Positions 23,942 through 34,109 are shown, numbered from the stretch's first letter. The stretch is 64,000 nt of DNA from an uncultured Roseburia sp. (GCA_900756925.1 CAAELX010000041.1:1-64000), one strand, 5' to 3'. The notes: generated by a model not told the origin, from the sequence alone. A program made the numbers and translations.

Positions 23942-23970
23942 ATCTTATCATTCCTGTATTTTTATGTCAA
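23942..23970 (-). promoter_or_regulatory. Promoter of the antisense antitoxin RNA
   Basis: Minus-strand TTGACA (23965-23970) and TAAGAT (23942-23947) with a 17-base spacer. It lies between the 3' end of the toxin gene and the 3' end of the convergent hydrolase gene, with no coding sequence to serve other than the antisense RNA. Confidence 0.65.
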
Positions 23971-23980
23971 TCACTTTTCT

Positions 23981-26776
23981 TTACTGATACAGTCTGACTT
24001 CCCCACAGATTCCGCTCTTGCACTTCGGATCGTCCTGCGGCGTTCCGTAAGGGCTCGGTGTTGTGGACATCTCGCGCTCTAAGGTTGTGGCAACCTCGAT
24101 CACGAGCTCATTTTCTCCCTGTACTGCTGCATCTGACAGATCATAAACATAGGTCGGAACGATCTGGATACCAAGGCTCTTTCCGTTTAAGAAGACCTCC
24201 ACACCTTCTGCTGCGTCCGAGATCTCCAGAATGGCATGTGCCGGATCTGTAAGCTGAATCTTCTTCTCATAGTGGACGAAGCCGGAGAAAAGTGGTTCTT
24301 CCTCCTCGAGATGATCCGGAAGGGAAACTTCCTTTCCTTCCCCAAAATCCGGATAATGGATGCTGCGGCAGGTGGAACGCGTCCAGCCATCAGCCAGAGT
24401 TTCCGGTGTACCGCTATATTTGTGGATACGCTGCTGTACAGTTTCTGCAGTTCTGTCTTCTTCCACTGCCTTCTGTGCACGCTCGTTTTCCGGTGTACCG
24501 TTCTCTGCCTGACTGTCAGCCTCCAGAATCCAGATGATACTCTTGCGCGGCTCAAGGCTCACTTTTACTGCATTAGAGTCCTCTCTTTCCTTGTATACCG
24601 GATACAACTGATTCGTCCATGCATCGTAGCCCATGATTGTTCTACTGTTTCCTGCCGGAGTTCTGACCGCTTCTGCAAGTTCGATCGTTCCCTCATACGT
24701 CTGATCCCCCTCATTTACAAGGTATACCATGCCGCTTCCGTCCCCATACTCATAATGAGTCACACGGATTCTGTCGTTTGACGGGGCAAGTGTTACCGTA
24801 TCTGCAAGCTTTTCTGCTGCCAGGTCTGCAAGTTCTTCATAAGAGATCACTTCTGCGTGCTCTAGACCTGCCGCCATATCTGCTGCATCAACTGACACAT
24901 CGCAGATCCCAACCGGCTTTGCTCCGATAAAGTATACTTTCACACCTGCCGCTGTCATCTCTTTCACTGCCTTTGCAAAAGCTTCGGTTATATAATGATA
25001 CTCTGTCACAATCAAAGTGTTATAATGCTGTGTATTGACCACAAGCTGTCCATCTGCGATCTGCGTATGGTAAAACTCTCTCTCTGCAAACACATCCTGC
25101 GGGATAATATCATAATCTGCCTGTCTGTCGTAAAGGATCTGTGCTGCTTTTCCGCTGCGCTCCACGTCTCCTGTCCAGTCGGCTTCGCCATCATAAAGGA
25201 TCGCCGTATGCACCTCATGTGCCCCGTCTGTGATCAGTTCACATATGCGGTTCATATATTTCATCAGCTCACCGAAATGACGATACTGCGGATTGTTTCC
25301 GTGTGCATAAAAATGTGGCGGACAGTCCGGATCCGGGAACTCTTTTGCGGTAAATGCATGCGGTACATAGTGGTTTACACCGCGTACCATGAAGTGGTCT
25401 GCCAGATATTTTTCCAGCTGTACGCCCTCTTTCCAGCCGTAGTTACCGAAGATCTCACACATGGAATCGCCATGCTTGTGTGGCTCAATCGCAGCCGCCG
25501 ATGATGCAAGCTTGCCGAGTACATAATGGTAGAACATGCCGTTTCTGTGCTGGAATGTGCCATTGTTGTAGCAGACATTTTCCTGTCCCGGAAGAACCTG
25601 TCCCCCGATATCGTCAATTCCTGCCATGTCCTGTCCGCGCAGTCCCCTGAAATAGTGTCCTAAGGAGCTTCCCAGTCTCGAATGATGGTCATCGTCCTCA
25701 ATCAGGTGACCGATATATTCCACACCGCGCTCTCTGCACCAGCTTCCGACCTGCTCGGAGAAGTTCTTCTGGATCAGTCTCGTCACCGCATCCATATAGG
25801 TATAACGCAGATTTGCAGTCAGATCCGCATCCGCTCCGTTCTCCCACAGAAGTGGAAGCTTCCAGAAGTTCTCCTCTCCGATCTCCTCTGACAGTACTCC
25901 AAACAGATCACTGCTCCATGGAAAATCTACCATTGTCCCAAATTTATCTTCTATCTCATAAATATGTCCGTTTCCGGTCTCCGGCTCATCGGAGAAAAAA
26001 CCTGCGATCGTGCTGCCGAACAGATCTTTATAGTGTGCATAGTGCGGTTCATACACTGCATCTAATAAAATCTTACAGGACTTCGCATTCATCATATTGA
26101 TATAGGAACGGTGGTATCCGAAATTCCTAGAAAGGTGCATCGTGTAAATCTTCCATGTTCCTTCCGGGACCTCCCAGATCAGTTCCCCTGCCTCTGCCTC
26201 TGCGGCATGGGTATCCTCCGCTTTCTGTTCCGGTGTTAAATTAATACGGTATGCCGGATCCATAAAACCATTTTTTCCTTCATCCACGCGCACGGCATAG
26301 ATACCAAGCAGCTCATCGTCGTCAAATACCGGGATCTCCCCCTGCATGACCCAGTTTTCCACCATCGTCTTCTGGAATGGATCCGGGTGCTTTAACTGTT
26401 CTTCTGTGATTGTCACCGTCTCGCCACCTGCTGCTTCCTGCACCCTGCAGCAGATGCTCTGTCTGCGCATCTCAACCGACTCTTTCTCCACAGCACCGTT
26501 TGCAAATCCGGTCGGGAAATGGCTGTCGTCTAAGATCCAGACTTTCATGTTCCGTTTCTTCGCCTCGTCTAAAATGACATCCATATCCTGCCACCATTTT
26601 TCCCCGCAGAAATCCGGATGTGGACGGCTCTCCACACACACGGCACCGATATTGCTCTTATCGATCACATCCATATATTTGCGGAGTACTTCTTCTGATT
26701 CTCCATGCTGCCAGAAAAATGGAAAAATAAAATTTTCGCCCTTTCCTGTCAGAAGCTTCTCTATTTTCTCGCTCAT
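23981..26776 (-). CDS. Large glycoside hydrolase, GH106-like
   Basis: A 931-residue cytoplasmic enzyme (no signal peptide) and the last gene of the carbohydrate operon. It has an N-terminal (beta/alpha)-barrel-like region (WWQDMDVILDEAKKRNMKVWIL near residue 65, SDEPETGN near 250, HLIEDDDHH near 345), a middle alpha/beta region of the type seen in alpha-L-rhamnosidase-like families (NTLIVTEYHYITEAF near 590) and a C-terminal beta-sandwich with a jelly-roll sugar-binding look (EISDAAEGVEVFLNGKSLG near 875). This layout recalls GH106 alpha-L-rhamnosidases. I am sure it is a sugar-cleaving enzyme but only moderately sure of the family and substrate. Confidence 0.65.
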   Translation of the reverse strand: MSEKIEKLLTGKGENFIFPFFWQHGESEEVLRKYMDVIDKSNIGAVCVESRPHPDFCGEKWWQDMDVILDEAKKRNMKVWILDDSHFPTGFANGAVEKESVEMRRQSICCRVQEAAGGETVTITEEQLKHPDPFQKTMVENWVMQGEIPVFDDDELLGIYAVRVDEGKNGFMDPAYRINLTPEQKAEDTHAAEAEAGELIWEVPEGTWKIYTMHLSRNFGYHRSYINMMNAKSCKILLDAVYEPHYAHYKDLFGSTIAGFFSDEPETGNGHIYEIEDKFGTMVDFPWSSDLFGVLSEEIGEENFWKLPLLWENGADADLTANLRYTYMDAVTRLIQKNFSEQVGSWCRERGVEYIGHLIEDDDHHSRLGSSLGHYFRGLRGQDMAGIDDIGGQVLPGQENVCYNNGTFQHRNGMFYHYVLGKLASSAAAIEPHKHGDSMCEIFGNYGWKEGVQLEKYLADHFMVRGVNHYVPHAFTAKEFPDPDCPPHFYAHGNNPQYRHFGELMKYMNRICELITDGAHEVHTAILYDGEADWTGDVERSGKAAQILYDRQADYDIIPQDVFAEREFYHTQIADGQLVVNTQHYNTLIVTEYHYITEAFAKAVKEMTAAGVKVYFIGAKPVGICDVSVDAADMAAGLEHAEVISYEELADLAAEKLADTVTLAPSNDRIRVTHYEYGDGSGMVYLVNEGDQTYEGTIELAEAVRTPAGNSRTIMGYDAWTNQLYPVYKEREDSNAVKVSLEPRKSIIWILEADSQAENGTPENERAQKAVEEDRTAETVQQRIHKYSGTPETLADGWTRSTCRSIHYPDFGEGKEVSLPDHLEEEEPLFSGFVHYEKKIQLTDPAHAILEISDAAEGVEVFLNGKSLGIQIVPTYVYDLSDAAVQGENELVIEVATTLEREMSTTPSPYGTPQDDPKCKSGICGEVRLYQ

Positions 26777-26862
26777 TTACCTTCTGCCGCTCCTTTCACC
26801 TTGCACGATCATCCTTTTCTCTGTGCAATATAAATCTGTATTTGCCTGCGTCAGGCAGCTAT

Positions 26863-27840
26863 TTATTCCGGAAGGTTCCTGAGCCAGCAGTCTGCAAGAT
26901 CTGGCCACATTGCTACGCTCTCGTTCGGAATTCCTTTCGGAACATATTTTGCGCGCTCCTCCTCCGGCATAGTGAAAAACATCATCATATTTTTCACTCC
27001 TTCTGTCGCCTCCATTCTTCCTTCTTCCACTTCTTTCATAACACTCAGGAACTGCTCAAGGGTATAGTTTCCGCCACTGTTGCTGTTCTTTGCCCACTCT
27101 TCATTTGCAAGGGAAAGCCCATGCCGTCCTGTCTCAAACAGATGGATGGCAAAATGGATGCCATGCTCCCTTAAAGCTTTTGCCATCAGGATGCTGTTCT
27201 CCACTGGCACTGTCTCATCCGGGATTGTCTGCCACAGGAAAATTGGAGGTGTCTGCTCTGTCACCTGCTTTTCATTGGAAAAATAGGTGAGCTCCTCCTC
27301 TGAGGCATCTGCCCCAAGCAGTGCGGTGAAGGAATCCCTGTGTGCAAATTCTCCGGAAGTCACAACCGGATAGGAAAGGATTGCCGCATTCAGGCGGTTC
27401 GAAATACTCTTATATTTCTCATTGCCATCCTCCACATCCCCTGCATGGACACAGAGACTTCCAACCAGATGTCCTGCTGCGGAAAAACCGCACGCATAGA
27501 TCTTATCCGGATCCACGCCATAGAAATCCGCATTCGCGCGGATCAGGCGGACTGCCCTTGAAATATCGTGTAACGGCTGCATCTTTAACGGTGCTATATC
27601 TGCAAAATTCGTTGTATACGTCAGCACAAATGCCTGATAGCCCTTCTCATAGAAACACTTTGCCACGATCTCGCCCTCCGTCGGGGATACCATACGGTAT
27701 CCGCCTCCAGGTGCAACGAGCATGCATGGTCTCCTCTTTCCGTCCTCATGTAAATAAGTATGGAGGTTCGGCACAAAGCCGAATGCACCTTCGTACTGAT
27801 ATTCGCCGTCTTCCCACAGTAAAATTGTCTGTTCTGTCAT
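26863..27840 (-). CDS. Alpha/beta-hydrolase, acetyl-xylan-esterase/BD-FAE-like
   Basis: A 325-residue serine esterase, probably removing acetyl groups from imported oligosaccharides. The oxyanion-hole segment LVAPGGGYRMVS (near residue 40), nucleophile elbow GFSAAGH (near 115), an acid in the DETVPVENS segment and His in ETGRHGLSLA make a complete triad. I used the ATG at 27840 (MTEQTILLW). The longer frame begins inside the preceding gene. No signal peptide, so it acts in the cytoplasm. The C-terminal 60 residues are an unusual helical extension ending in a Trp-rich tail. Confidence 0.8.
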   Translation of the reverse strand: MTEQTILLWEDGEYQYEGAFGFVPNLHTYLHEDGKRRPCMLVAPGGGYRMVSPTEGEIVAKCFYEKGYQAFVLTYTTNFADIAPLKMQPLHDISRAVRLIRANADFYGVDPDKIYACGFSAAGHLVGSLCVHAGDVEDGNEKYKSISNRLNAAILSYPVVTSGEFAHRDSFTALLGADASEEELTYFSNEKQVTEQTPPIFLWQTIPDETVPVENSILMAKALREHGIHFAIHLFETGRHGLSLANEEWAKNSNSGGNYTLEQFLSVMKEVEEGRMEATEGVKNMMMFFTMPEEERAKYVPKGIPNESVAMWPDLADCWLRNLPE

Positions 27841-27886
27841 TTTTCCAACCATACCTTTCTTCGTTTCTGCCAAAAAGTCCCACTTC

Positions 27887-29698
27887 CTAGAGTGCCCGGA
27901 CTTCCCCTTCTGTGATTCCGCTCTCATTGAACGCATCCACACGGACGAAATAATCCTGTCCTTTGACTAACGCACCAATTCTGTGCTCTGTCACCTTCTC
28001 TCCGTAGACGATCCAGCTGTGATAAAGCTTATCTGCACGATGTCCCCATAAAATGTTATAGCCGACCGCATGTTCTGTTTCCGCAGATACAATCATATCC
28101 AGTCTGTCCTCACTTCTTATGGCTGTAAACTGTGGTGCCTGCGGCTTCTCACCATCCGCTGTTCCGAATACACGGAATCCGGAGATACATGGTTTCTGCG
28201 CATATGGCACTTCATAAACCGTCAGCTTCAGATACTGTACCTGCACGCCTTCTTCCCGCACAACAAGATCATGCGGCAGATCGGTCTTCGCATCGGACTT
28301 GTCCTCGATCACTTCATAATGGACGCCATCTGCCGATCCCTCTAATTTCCATCTCGTCACATAGTCCACGGTGTCAATATATCTTGCCTGTGTCTGGCTT
28401 CCACCAATCTCGCCAGGAACCGGGATATCAATATTGTCATCTGCAAAGTTAATCTGCACGGCATGAACCTGGCATTTCTTTTCCAGGTTTAACGTGAGTG
28501 TGCTCTCCCCTGCCGTCGCAGACTGCCACCAGTTTGTTGCATCCTCATTCACTGCAAAAGCTGCCTCTTTCCCCGGCATCTCAGAAGATGCCTCCACCGG
28601 TTTCCGATAGCTTAACAGATACCACTGTGGCTGTTTCCATGGGTCCGCCCCCTCGTTTTCCTCCACTGCGATCGGCCAGTCCCCGTATCTCTGGTTGCAG
28701 AACAGCTCTCCGTCTGCATCAAAGCCTGCTTTCCAGAGACCGACACGGCGCTCGAACTGATGATTCACGCTGATACGCATTGTGGAGGTATGCCAGAGAT
28801 TGTTCTGTTTATCCCACATCGTGGAACCATGTCCTGCCCCCGGCATGAAGCCTCCCGGATTGTAAGAGTATGGGTTATTCTCTGCCGGTGCGAAAGGTCC
28901 GAGCGGGGAATCTGATACGTAGACGCCATCTGCATAGACATTGTATTCTGCTCCCGGGCATGCATACTGTAAATAATATTTGCCCTGGTACTTGTCCATC
29001 CACGCACCCTCGATAAACGGTTTATTGGAAAACATTCCCTTAATCAAAGGAATCAGTTCTGCCGGAATGGAACTCTCCGGCACATTCGGCTGTGAAGCGA
29101 GGAACGCCTGATATTTTGCCTCTACCTCTTCTTCAGAAGCCGGGAACATACTGTTGTCCACACCGACCCTCTCATATCCTTTTTCAAAAGGTGTTCCGTC
29201 GATCAACGGGATTCTCTCCCCGAGAGGCTTCATCGTCTCCGGATCTAACTCCACGCCCCAGATCGGTGTTGCATTCGAGCAGCCCCAGTAAAAGTAGACT
29301 CTGCCGTCATCATCGACAAACATGTTCGGATCCCAGAAATCAAATGTTCCAGGGATTTCCTCATAAGGTCCGTTTATGATGTCTTTCGTGCGGTAGTGGT
29401 TGCAAATCTCCCCTCTTTTGGAAGCGCAGAAATACACGTAATCTCCCATCACCCTTACATCCGGCGCATAGTCGTAAAGCGGCAGGTTCTCCGGCAGTCT
29501 GTGTGACTCCCAGTGGATGAGATCCTCAGACACCCAGACACTTAAATTCATGGATGCAAAAATATAATAAGTTCCTTTGAAGCAGATCATAGATGGATCT
29601 GCAGCCTCCCTGTCAATCTGAATCTTACCACCATTTCTCGGATCCTGATTGAACTGATAACGGTAATTGACGTTGATTGGATTACAGTAGTATTTCAT
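27887..29698 (-). CDS. Glycoside hydrolase family 43 with F5/8 and Fn3-like modules
   Basis: Probable beta-xylosidase or alpha-L-arabinofuranosidase. Of 603 residues, the first about 340 form the five-bladed propeller: catalytic base Asp in EAADPSMICFKGTYYIF, middle Asp in FWDPNMFVDDDGRVYFYWG, and acid Glu in PFIEGAWMDKYQGKYYL. Residues about 350-510 resemble a discoidin/F5-8 type sugar-binding module (FAVNEDATNWWQSA, ending in YLKLTVYEVP). The last about 90 residues look like fibronectin type III. No signal peptide. GAGG lies six bases before the ATG. A hairpin separates it from the GH3 gene. Confidence 0.85.
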   Translation of the reverse strand: MKYYCNPINVNYRYQFNQDPRNGGKIQIDREAADPSMICFKGTYYIFASMNLSVWVSEDLIHWESHRLPENLPLYDYAPDVRVMGDYVYFCASKRGEICNHYRTKDIINGPYEEIPGTFDFWDPNMFVDDDGRVYFYWGCSNATPIWGVELDPETMKPLGERIPLIDGTPFEKGYERVGVDNSMFPASEEEVEAKYQAFLASQPNVPESSIPAELIPLIKGMFSNKPFIEGAWMDKYQGKYYLQYACPGAEYNVYADGVYVSDSPLGPFAPAENNPYSYNPGGFMPGAGHGSTMWDKQNNLWHTSTMRISVNHQFERRVGLWKAGFDADGELFCNQRYGDWPIAVEENEGADPWKQPQWYLLSYRKPVEASSEMPGKEAAFAVNEDATNWWQSATAGESTLTLNLEKKCQVHAVQINFADDNIDIPVPGEIGGSQTQARYIDTVDYVTRWKLEGSADGVHYEVIEDKSDAKTDLPHDLVVREEGVQVQYLKLTVYEVPYAQKPCISGFRVFGTADGEKPQAPQFTAIRSEDRLDMIVSAETEHAVGYNILWGHRADKLYHSWIVYGEKVTEHRIGALVKGQDYFVRVDAFNESGITEGEVRAL

Positions 29699-29737
29699 GC
29701 CTTCCCTCTCCCTTTTCTCTTTTTTCCCTTAAGGTAT

Positions 29738-29786
29738 CAGAAAAACTGCAAGCCCTGTCTGACGGCAGAATTTTGCAGTTTTTCTG
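29738..29786 (-). terminator. Hairpin between the GH3 and GH43 genes
   Basis: A perfect 14-bp inverted repeat CAGAAAAACTGCAA/TTGCAGTTTTTCTG with a 21-base loop. T-runs lie within the arm, as in weak intrinsic terminators. It probably lowers expression of the distal genes or protects the mRNA 3' end of the proximal segment. Confidence 0.6.
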
Positions 29787-29818
29787 TTTACAGCCTTATG
29801 CTGCTGCAACGTTACCTC

Positions 29819-32344
29819 TTATGCTAATTTTAATACAGTATTTAATACTCTTCTTGCAGTTACCTGAAGCTCTGCCCTTGTGATCGGATATCTTGCCTCT
29901 TTGTTATCAACGGCTCCCATCATGTCAGCAAAATCTGCTTCCATTCCAGGCATTGTGATATCATTTCCGGCATGGATACAGCCAGATGCTGTTCCTGCTG
30001 CGTGCTTGTCTTTTCTGCCGCCAGCCTGTGACATCATGCCGCCAACGGCATACCAGTCGGTCATGACAGTTCCTTTGTAGCCCCACTCATCACGGAGTAC
30101 ATAGGTCTGGATGTCCTTGCTGTTGTTTGCATGCTCGCCGTTTACAAGATTATAAGAACTCATCACGGTCTCCGGTGCAGATTTTTCTACACAGATTTCA
30201 AAATTTCTTAAGTAAATCTCACGGATCGCACGCTCGGATGCAATACTGTTTGATGCCATACGGTTGCTTTCCTGGTTATTTAAAGCAAAATGCTTGATCG
30301 TGGTACCACAGCCCTTATGAGCCTGTACCCCAAGTGTGATCGCTGCTGCGATGTTACCACTGACAACCGGATCCTCGGAATAGTACTCGAAGTCACGTCC
30401 ACAGAGCGGGGATCTCTGGATGTTCATAGCAGGTGCCAGCCACAGATTCACACCGAACTGCTCCATCTCCTGTCCCACCATGGAACCAAGCTGCTCACAT
30501 GCCTCTACATTGAAGCTCTGTGCCAATGCAGTTCCGATCGGGATGGCGGTACAGTACATATAGTTGACCGGCGCATCTAACTCTTCCTGTGTTGGCTTTG
30601 GTGCCATCTGTGCCATCATCTGAAGCTGCTCCGGCTCCATGAATTCCATCATGCCGGCAAGCGGGTTGTCCATTCCCTTTGCCTTACCGTCAACGATCTT
30701 GTATTCGGTACACACACGGATACCTGCAGGTCCGTCTGCCATAGAAAGTGTCGGAACCCCAAGCTCTTTTAATCTCTGACAGGTCTCTCCGGCTGCTCCG
30801 GCAACGCTCTTGGATGCTGCCCCTACAATCGATCCCATTCCAGCATTGTCCTCAAAGAGACCAATGCTTAAATAAGCTAACTGTTCATTTGTCAAAGTTC
30901 CTACAAAGTCATCTAAGGAAGCTGTTCCATTCTTCACATCCTCGAACGTACATTCTTTCGTCTTCGGAAGTTCTGTCGGATCAGCAGAATAAGCTACTTC
31001 CACGGTCTCAATTGCTGCTGCGTGAAGCTCGATAACCGGAACCTCTGCTGCCTCTGCTTCTTTTCTGTTCTCAATCTTAAATGCCGGAACATCTGCTCCA
31101 GGGCAGATGTTTTTACATTTTTTCACAACTGCTGTCTCATCTAAGTGCAATGCCGCACATGCTTTCGTCTCTGCTGAGCTGTTGCCGACACGTACCTGGT
31201 AAATACCTGCCTCCATCACATAGCTTGCACACTCTTCGTCATAGGAAGAAAGATCCGATGTCCGGAATGTCAGAACAACCTCATCGCTCTCACCAGGCTG
31301 TAATTCCTTTGTCTTTGCAAAAGCGGCAAGATCCTGATACGGCTGGTCTAATTTCACAGACGGTTTGCTCACATAGACCTGAACGACTTCTTTTCCGGCA
31401 TGTTTTCCAACGTTCTTCACCGGAACCTTCACGGTTACTTTCTTCTCATCCGCAGCAACGGATGCTTTGCCAAGTTCAAACTGTGTGTAGGAAAGTCCGT
31501 ATCCAAATGGGAAGGTCGGTGTTACATTTGCGGTGTCAAAATAACGGTAGCCGACATAAATTCCCTCTGCATATACAGTATCATCCATGTCACCAAATCC
31601 TTTGGTAGAAGGATACTGATCGATCGGTGCCCATGTCATGGCAAGCTTTCCGGATGGATAGCTCTTACCGGTTAAAATATCAGCCAGTACATCTCCGATC
31701 GGACTTCCAAGCTGACCAAGCAGTAAAATGTTCTTTACTTCTTTGACCGGCTCAAGATTGACCATACCTCCCACGTTTAATACCAAAACAAATTTTTCAT
31801 ATTTTTTGCTGCATGCCAAAATATCACGGATTTCGGTTGCGGAAAGATCAATATCTCCCGACTCTGTGGAGCGGTCTGCACCCTCTCCGGAATTTCTGGA
31901 AAGTACATAGACAGCAAGGTCTCCCTCCGCGTCAAGCGGAAGTTCGTACTCCGGTTCCGGCATTGCTTTTCCCATTCCATACATAACAGCGTTGATGCCG
32001 AGCTCTGCTGCCTCTTTCTTTACTCTCTCAATAAACGCTTTGTGTGCATCTGCAACCACCTTATCGTAAGCGTCCATCCATTCTTTAGAGGTGATCTCAA
32101 ATCCGGCATTCTCCATGCCCTCCTCGATGGTCACATAGTGACGGACATTCACATCTCCGGATCCTGTTCCGCCTTTAATTGTTTTTCTTGCTCCGCTTCC
32201 GTATAAAGCAACTTTGCCCGCCTGTACCGGGAGTGTCTCATCCTCTCTCTTTAAGAAAAGTGCACATTCCGGTGCCACCTTTCTCACAAGTCCGATGTGT
32301 TCTGTCTCAAATGGCTGTACGCCTGCATCTGTAATTCTGATCAT
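29819..32344 (-). CDS. Glycoside hydrolase family 3 with reversed domain order
   Basis: Beta-glucosidase/beta-xylosidase type enzyme, 841 residues, cytoplasmic. The usual GH3 order is inverted. The alpha/beta sandwich comes first (LFLKREDETLPVQAGKVALYG at about 25, RNSGEGADRS near 165), followed by the Fn3-like module (about 300-390, KNVGKHAGKEVVQVYVS). The catalytic barrel comes last (about 500-841), with KHFALNNQES and the nucleophile Asp in VMTDWYA near residue 785. Such reversed GH3 enzymes are known from rumen Ruminococcus and Butyrivibrio. The ATG at 32344 lies 17 bases after the previous stop codon. Confidence 0.9.
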   Translation of the reverse strand: MIRITDAGVQPFETEHIGLVRKVAPECALFLKREDETLPVQAGKVALYGSGARKTIKGGTGSGDVNVRHYVTIEEGMENAGFEITSKEWMDAYDKVVADAHKAFIERVKKEAAELGINAVMYGMGKAMPEPEYELPLDAEGDLAVYVLSRNSGEGADRSTESGDIDLSATEIRDILACSKKYEKFVLVLNVGGMVNLEPVKEVKNILLLGQLGSPIGDVLADILTGKSYPSGKLAMTWAPIDQYPSTKGFGDMDDTVYAEGIYVGYRYFDTANVTPTFPFGYGLSYTQFELGKASVAADEKKVTVKVPVKNVGKHAGKEVVQVYVSKPSVKLDQPYQDLAAFAKTKELQPGESDEVVLTFRTSDLSSYDEECASYVMEAGIYQVRVGNSSAETKACAALHLDETAVVKKCKNICPGADVPAFKIENRKEAEAAEVPVIELHAAAIETVEVAYSADPTELPKTKECTFEDVKNGTASLDDFVGTLTNEQLAYLSIGLFEDNAGMGSIVGAASKSVAGAAGETCQRLKELGVPTLSMADGPAGIRVCTEYKIVDGKAKGMDNPLAGMMEFMEPEQLQMMAQMAPKPTQEELDAPVNYMYCTAIPIGTALAQSFNVEACEQLGSMVGQEMEQFGVNLWLAPAMNIQRSPLCGRDFEYYSEDPVVSGNIAAAITLGVQAHKGCGTTIKHFALNNQESNRMASNSIASERAIREIYLRNFEICVEKSAPETVMSSYNLVNGEHANNSKDIQTYVLRDEWGYKGTVMTDWYAVGGMMSQAGGRKDKHAAGTASGCIHAGNDITMPGMEADFADMMGAVDNKEARYPITRAELQVTARRVLNTVLKLA

Positions 32345-32361
32345 ATTCTTTTCCCTTCTGC

Positions 32362-34053
32362 TTATTCGTAGGTAAACCACTGGAGTCTCAATACTCCTGG
32401 TTTGTCCAGCTTCAACTGTGCTGCTTCATCCCCGTTGAACCGTCTGCCTGGAACAAACGCCCCATTCTCAAACGTTCCCTCTTCCACACGGAGGATGTCT
32501 AAATTCGTTTTCTCACTGTCTGCGGAAAACAACTGGATATCACACTGTTCTCCAATCATATATACTTCATTTTCTTTGGTCCGGCATACTAAAAGTACAC
32601 CGTCATTTCTCGGACGCATCATGCCGCCAAATCCAGCGCTCACTCCGAGGTCTCCAAAAATCATCTTTGTCGTCGCGGCTGCCTCTGCCATCATCCGTTC
32701 CATCGGGTTCATATCCTCCGGAAGTCCCAATGATTTCTTCTTCTCTGCTTCCCGCTCTGCGCACACTGCCTGAAGATCCGTTGTTCCGTAACGCTCTGCC
32801 AGAAGTGGCATTGCCTCCCGCAGGATCTTTCCAAGTGCCGCATACTCCTCAAAGTTCTGCGGTGTCTTAAGTGCCGGATCGGTCACATCCATGCCAAACA
32901 GATAGCCCTGCGCTGCAGAAAATGGCTTTCCAATGTCATCGAATCCGAACGGGGAATAACACATTGCGTGGTAATGTCCGACCGTATAGACCATGCGTGG
33001 TGCCGCATAGCTGTGCGTCGCCGCCTCCGGGATATACAGCGGGTTCGTTCCGCTCTTTATGAAGCTGTCACATACTTTATTAAAATAAGGAACATAAATA
33101 TCCGGGCAGTACACGTCAATGGATGGTGCACAGTAATCCCACACCTCATGGACTCTTGCAACCGGTCCGCCGCTCGGGTAATCTCCCGGAGTATCTGCTG
33201 CTTTATCCAGCCAGCAGTTTGCTGTCATTGGAAGATCGTAGGCATCCTTTCCAGCTTTTGCCACATATTCTACAAATGACGCTACATGGTAAGCGCTGAA
33301 TATCTCCTCTGCTGCTGCTCCAAATACTTCGCTCCAGGAGCCTTTCTCTGCCCCTGCTTCCACAGCGGCGCGGATATCTTCCTCCATGTATGCGGTGTGG
33401 CTTCTCATGTAAGAGGCAAACTCCTGCGGTACTTCGCCTGCAAAAGCTGCATCTGCCTCATCGGAAACTTCCCTTGCATTTCCGAGAAGTCCTGTCTCAT
33501 TTTCCACCTGAACCGTGATGACGGTTCCTTCCGCCTCATCGTACTCGCACACATGCTGCATCATTTTCCCGAAAGCCCTTGCATCCGCCTGCATGGCATT
33601 CTCTGACAGATAGGAAATGGTTGTATAAGGGATCGTGACCGGAAGTGTCGGGGAAACCCTGCGTCCCGCCTTGTTCTTTCCCTTCACGATCTGTCCACGG
33701 TGGAAGCGTTCCAGATCCCGCTTCACCCATTCCGGCGCATACATGCACTCGGCATTCTTGAAGCTTCCAAACCACAGTATCCCGATCTTCATGCCATACT
33801 CCCTTGCCTGATCGATCAGCTGGTCTAATACTTCAAAATGGAATTCTCCCTCCACAGGCTCCACCATCTCCCAGGTCACCGGGAGTAAAAGACTGTTCAT
33901 ACCAAGGTCATCTGCGATTTTCCAGATCTGCTCCATATAAGCCGGTGAAGAAGAATCGGAATTATGTATTTCCCCCGCTAACATGATGAACGGCTTTCCA
34001 TCCACCAGTAATACTTTCTGATTTCCTTTTTCTGCGATACAAGGTCTCTCCAT
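32362..34053 (-). CDS. GH35-like beta-galactosidase family protein
   Basis: A 563-residue clan-A barrel enzyme. Signatures are GKPFIMLAGEIHNSDSSSP near the N terminus, LPVTWEMVEPVEGEF (near 57), acid/base Glu in VQVENETG (near 180) and the likely nucleophile Glu in YIPEAATHS (near 350). This is the pattern of GH35/GH42-related proteins that carry a C-terminal domain of unknown function (about 450-563). No signal peptide. It begins the distal part of the operon after its own extended -10 promoter. The substrate could be beta-galactosides or a xylan side chain. Family placement is moderately sure. Confidence 0.75.
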   Translation of the reverse strand: MERPCIAEKGNQKVLLVDGKPFIMLAGEIHNSDSSSPAYMEQIWKIADDLGMNSLLLPVTWEMVEPVEGEFHFEVLDQLIDQAREYGMKIGILWFGSFKNAECMYAPEWVKRDLERFHRGQIVKGKNKAGRRVSPTLPVTIPYTTISYLSENAMQADARAFGKMMQHVCEYDEAEGTVITVQVENETGLLGNAREVSDEADAAFAGEVPQEFASYMRSHTAYMEEDIRAAVEAGAEKGSWSEVFGAAAEEIFSAYHVASFVEYVAKAGKDAYDLPMTANCWLDKAADTPGDYPSGGPVARVHEVWDYCAPSIDVYCPDIYVPYFNKVCDSFIKSGTNPLYIPEAATHSYAAPRMVYTVGHYHAMCYSPFGFDDIGKPFSAAQGYLFGMDVTDPALKTPQNFEEYAALGKILREAMPLLAERYGTTDLQAVCAEREAEKKKSLGLPEDMNPMERMMAEAAATTKMIFGDLGVSAGFGGMMRPRNDGVLLVCRTKENEVYMIGEQCDIQLFSADSEKTNLDILRVEEGTFENGAFVPGRRFNGDEAAQLKLDKPGVLRLQWFTYE

Positions 34054-34109
34054 TGTGCTTCTCCTTTTCCAAAGATCTCAAAATTTTCCAATTTCCTGCG
34101 ATAGATTGA

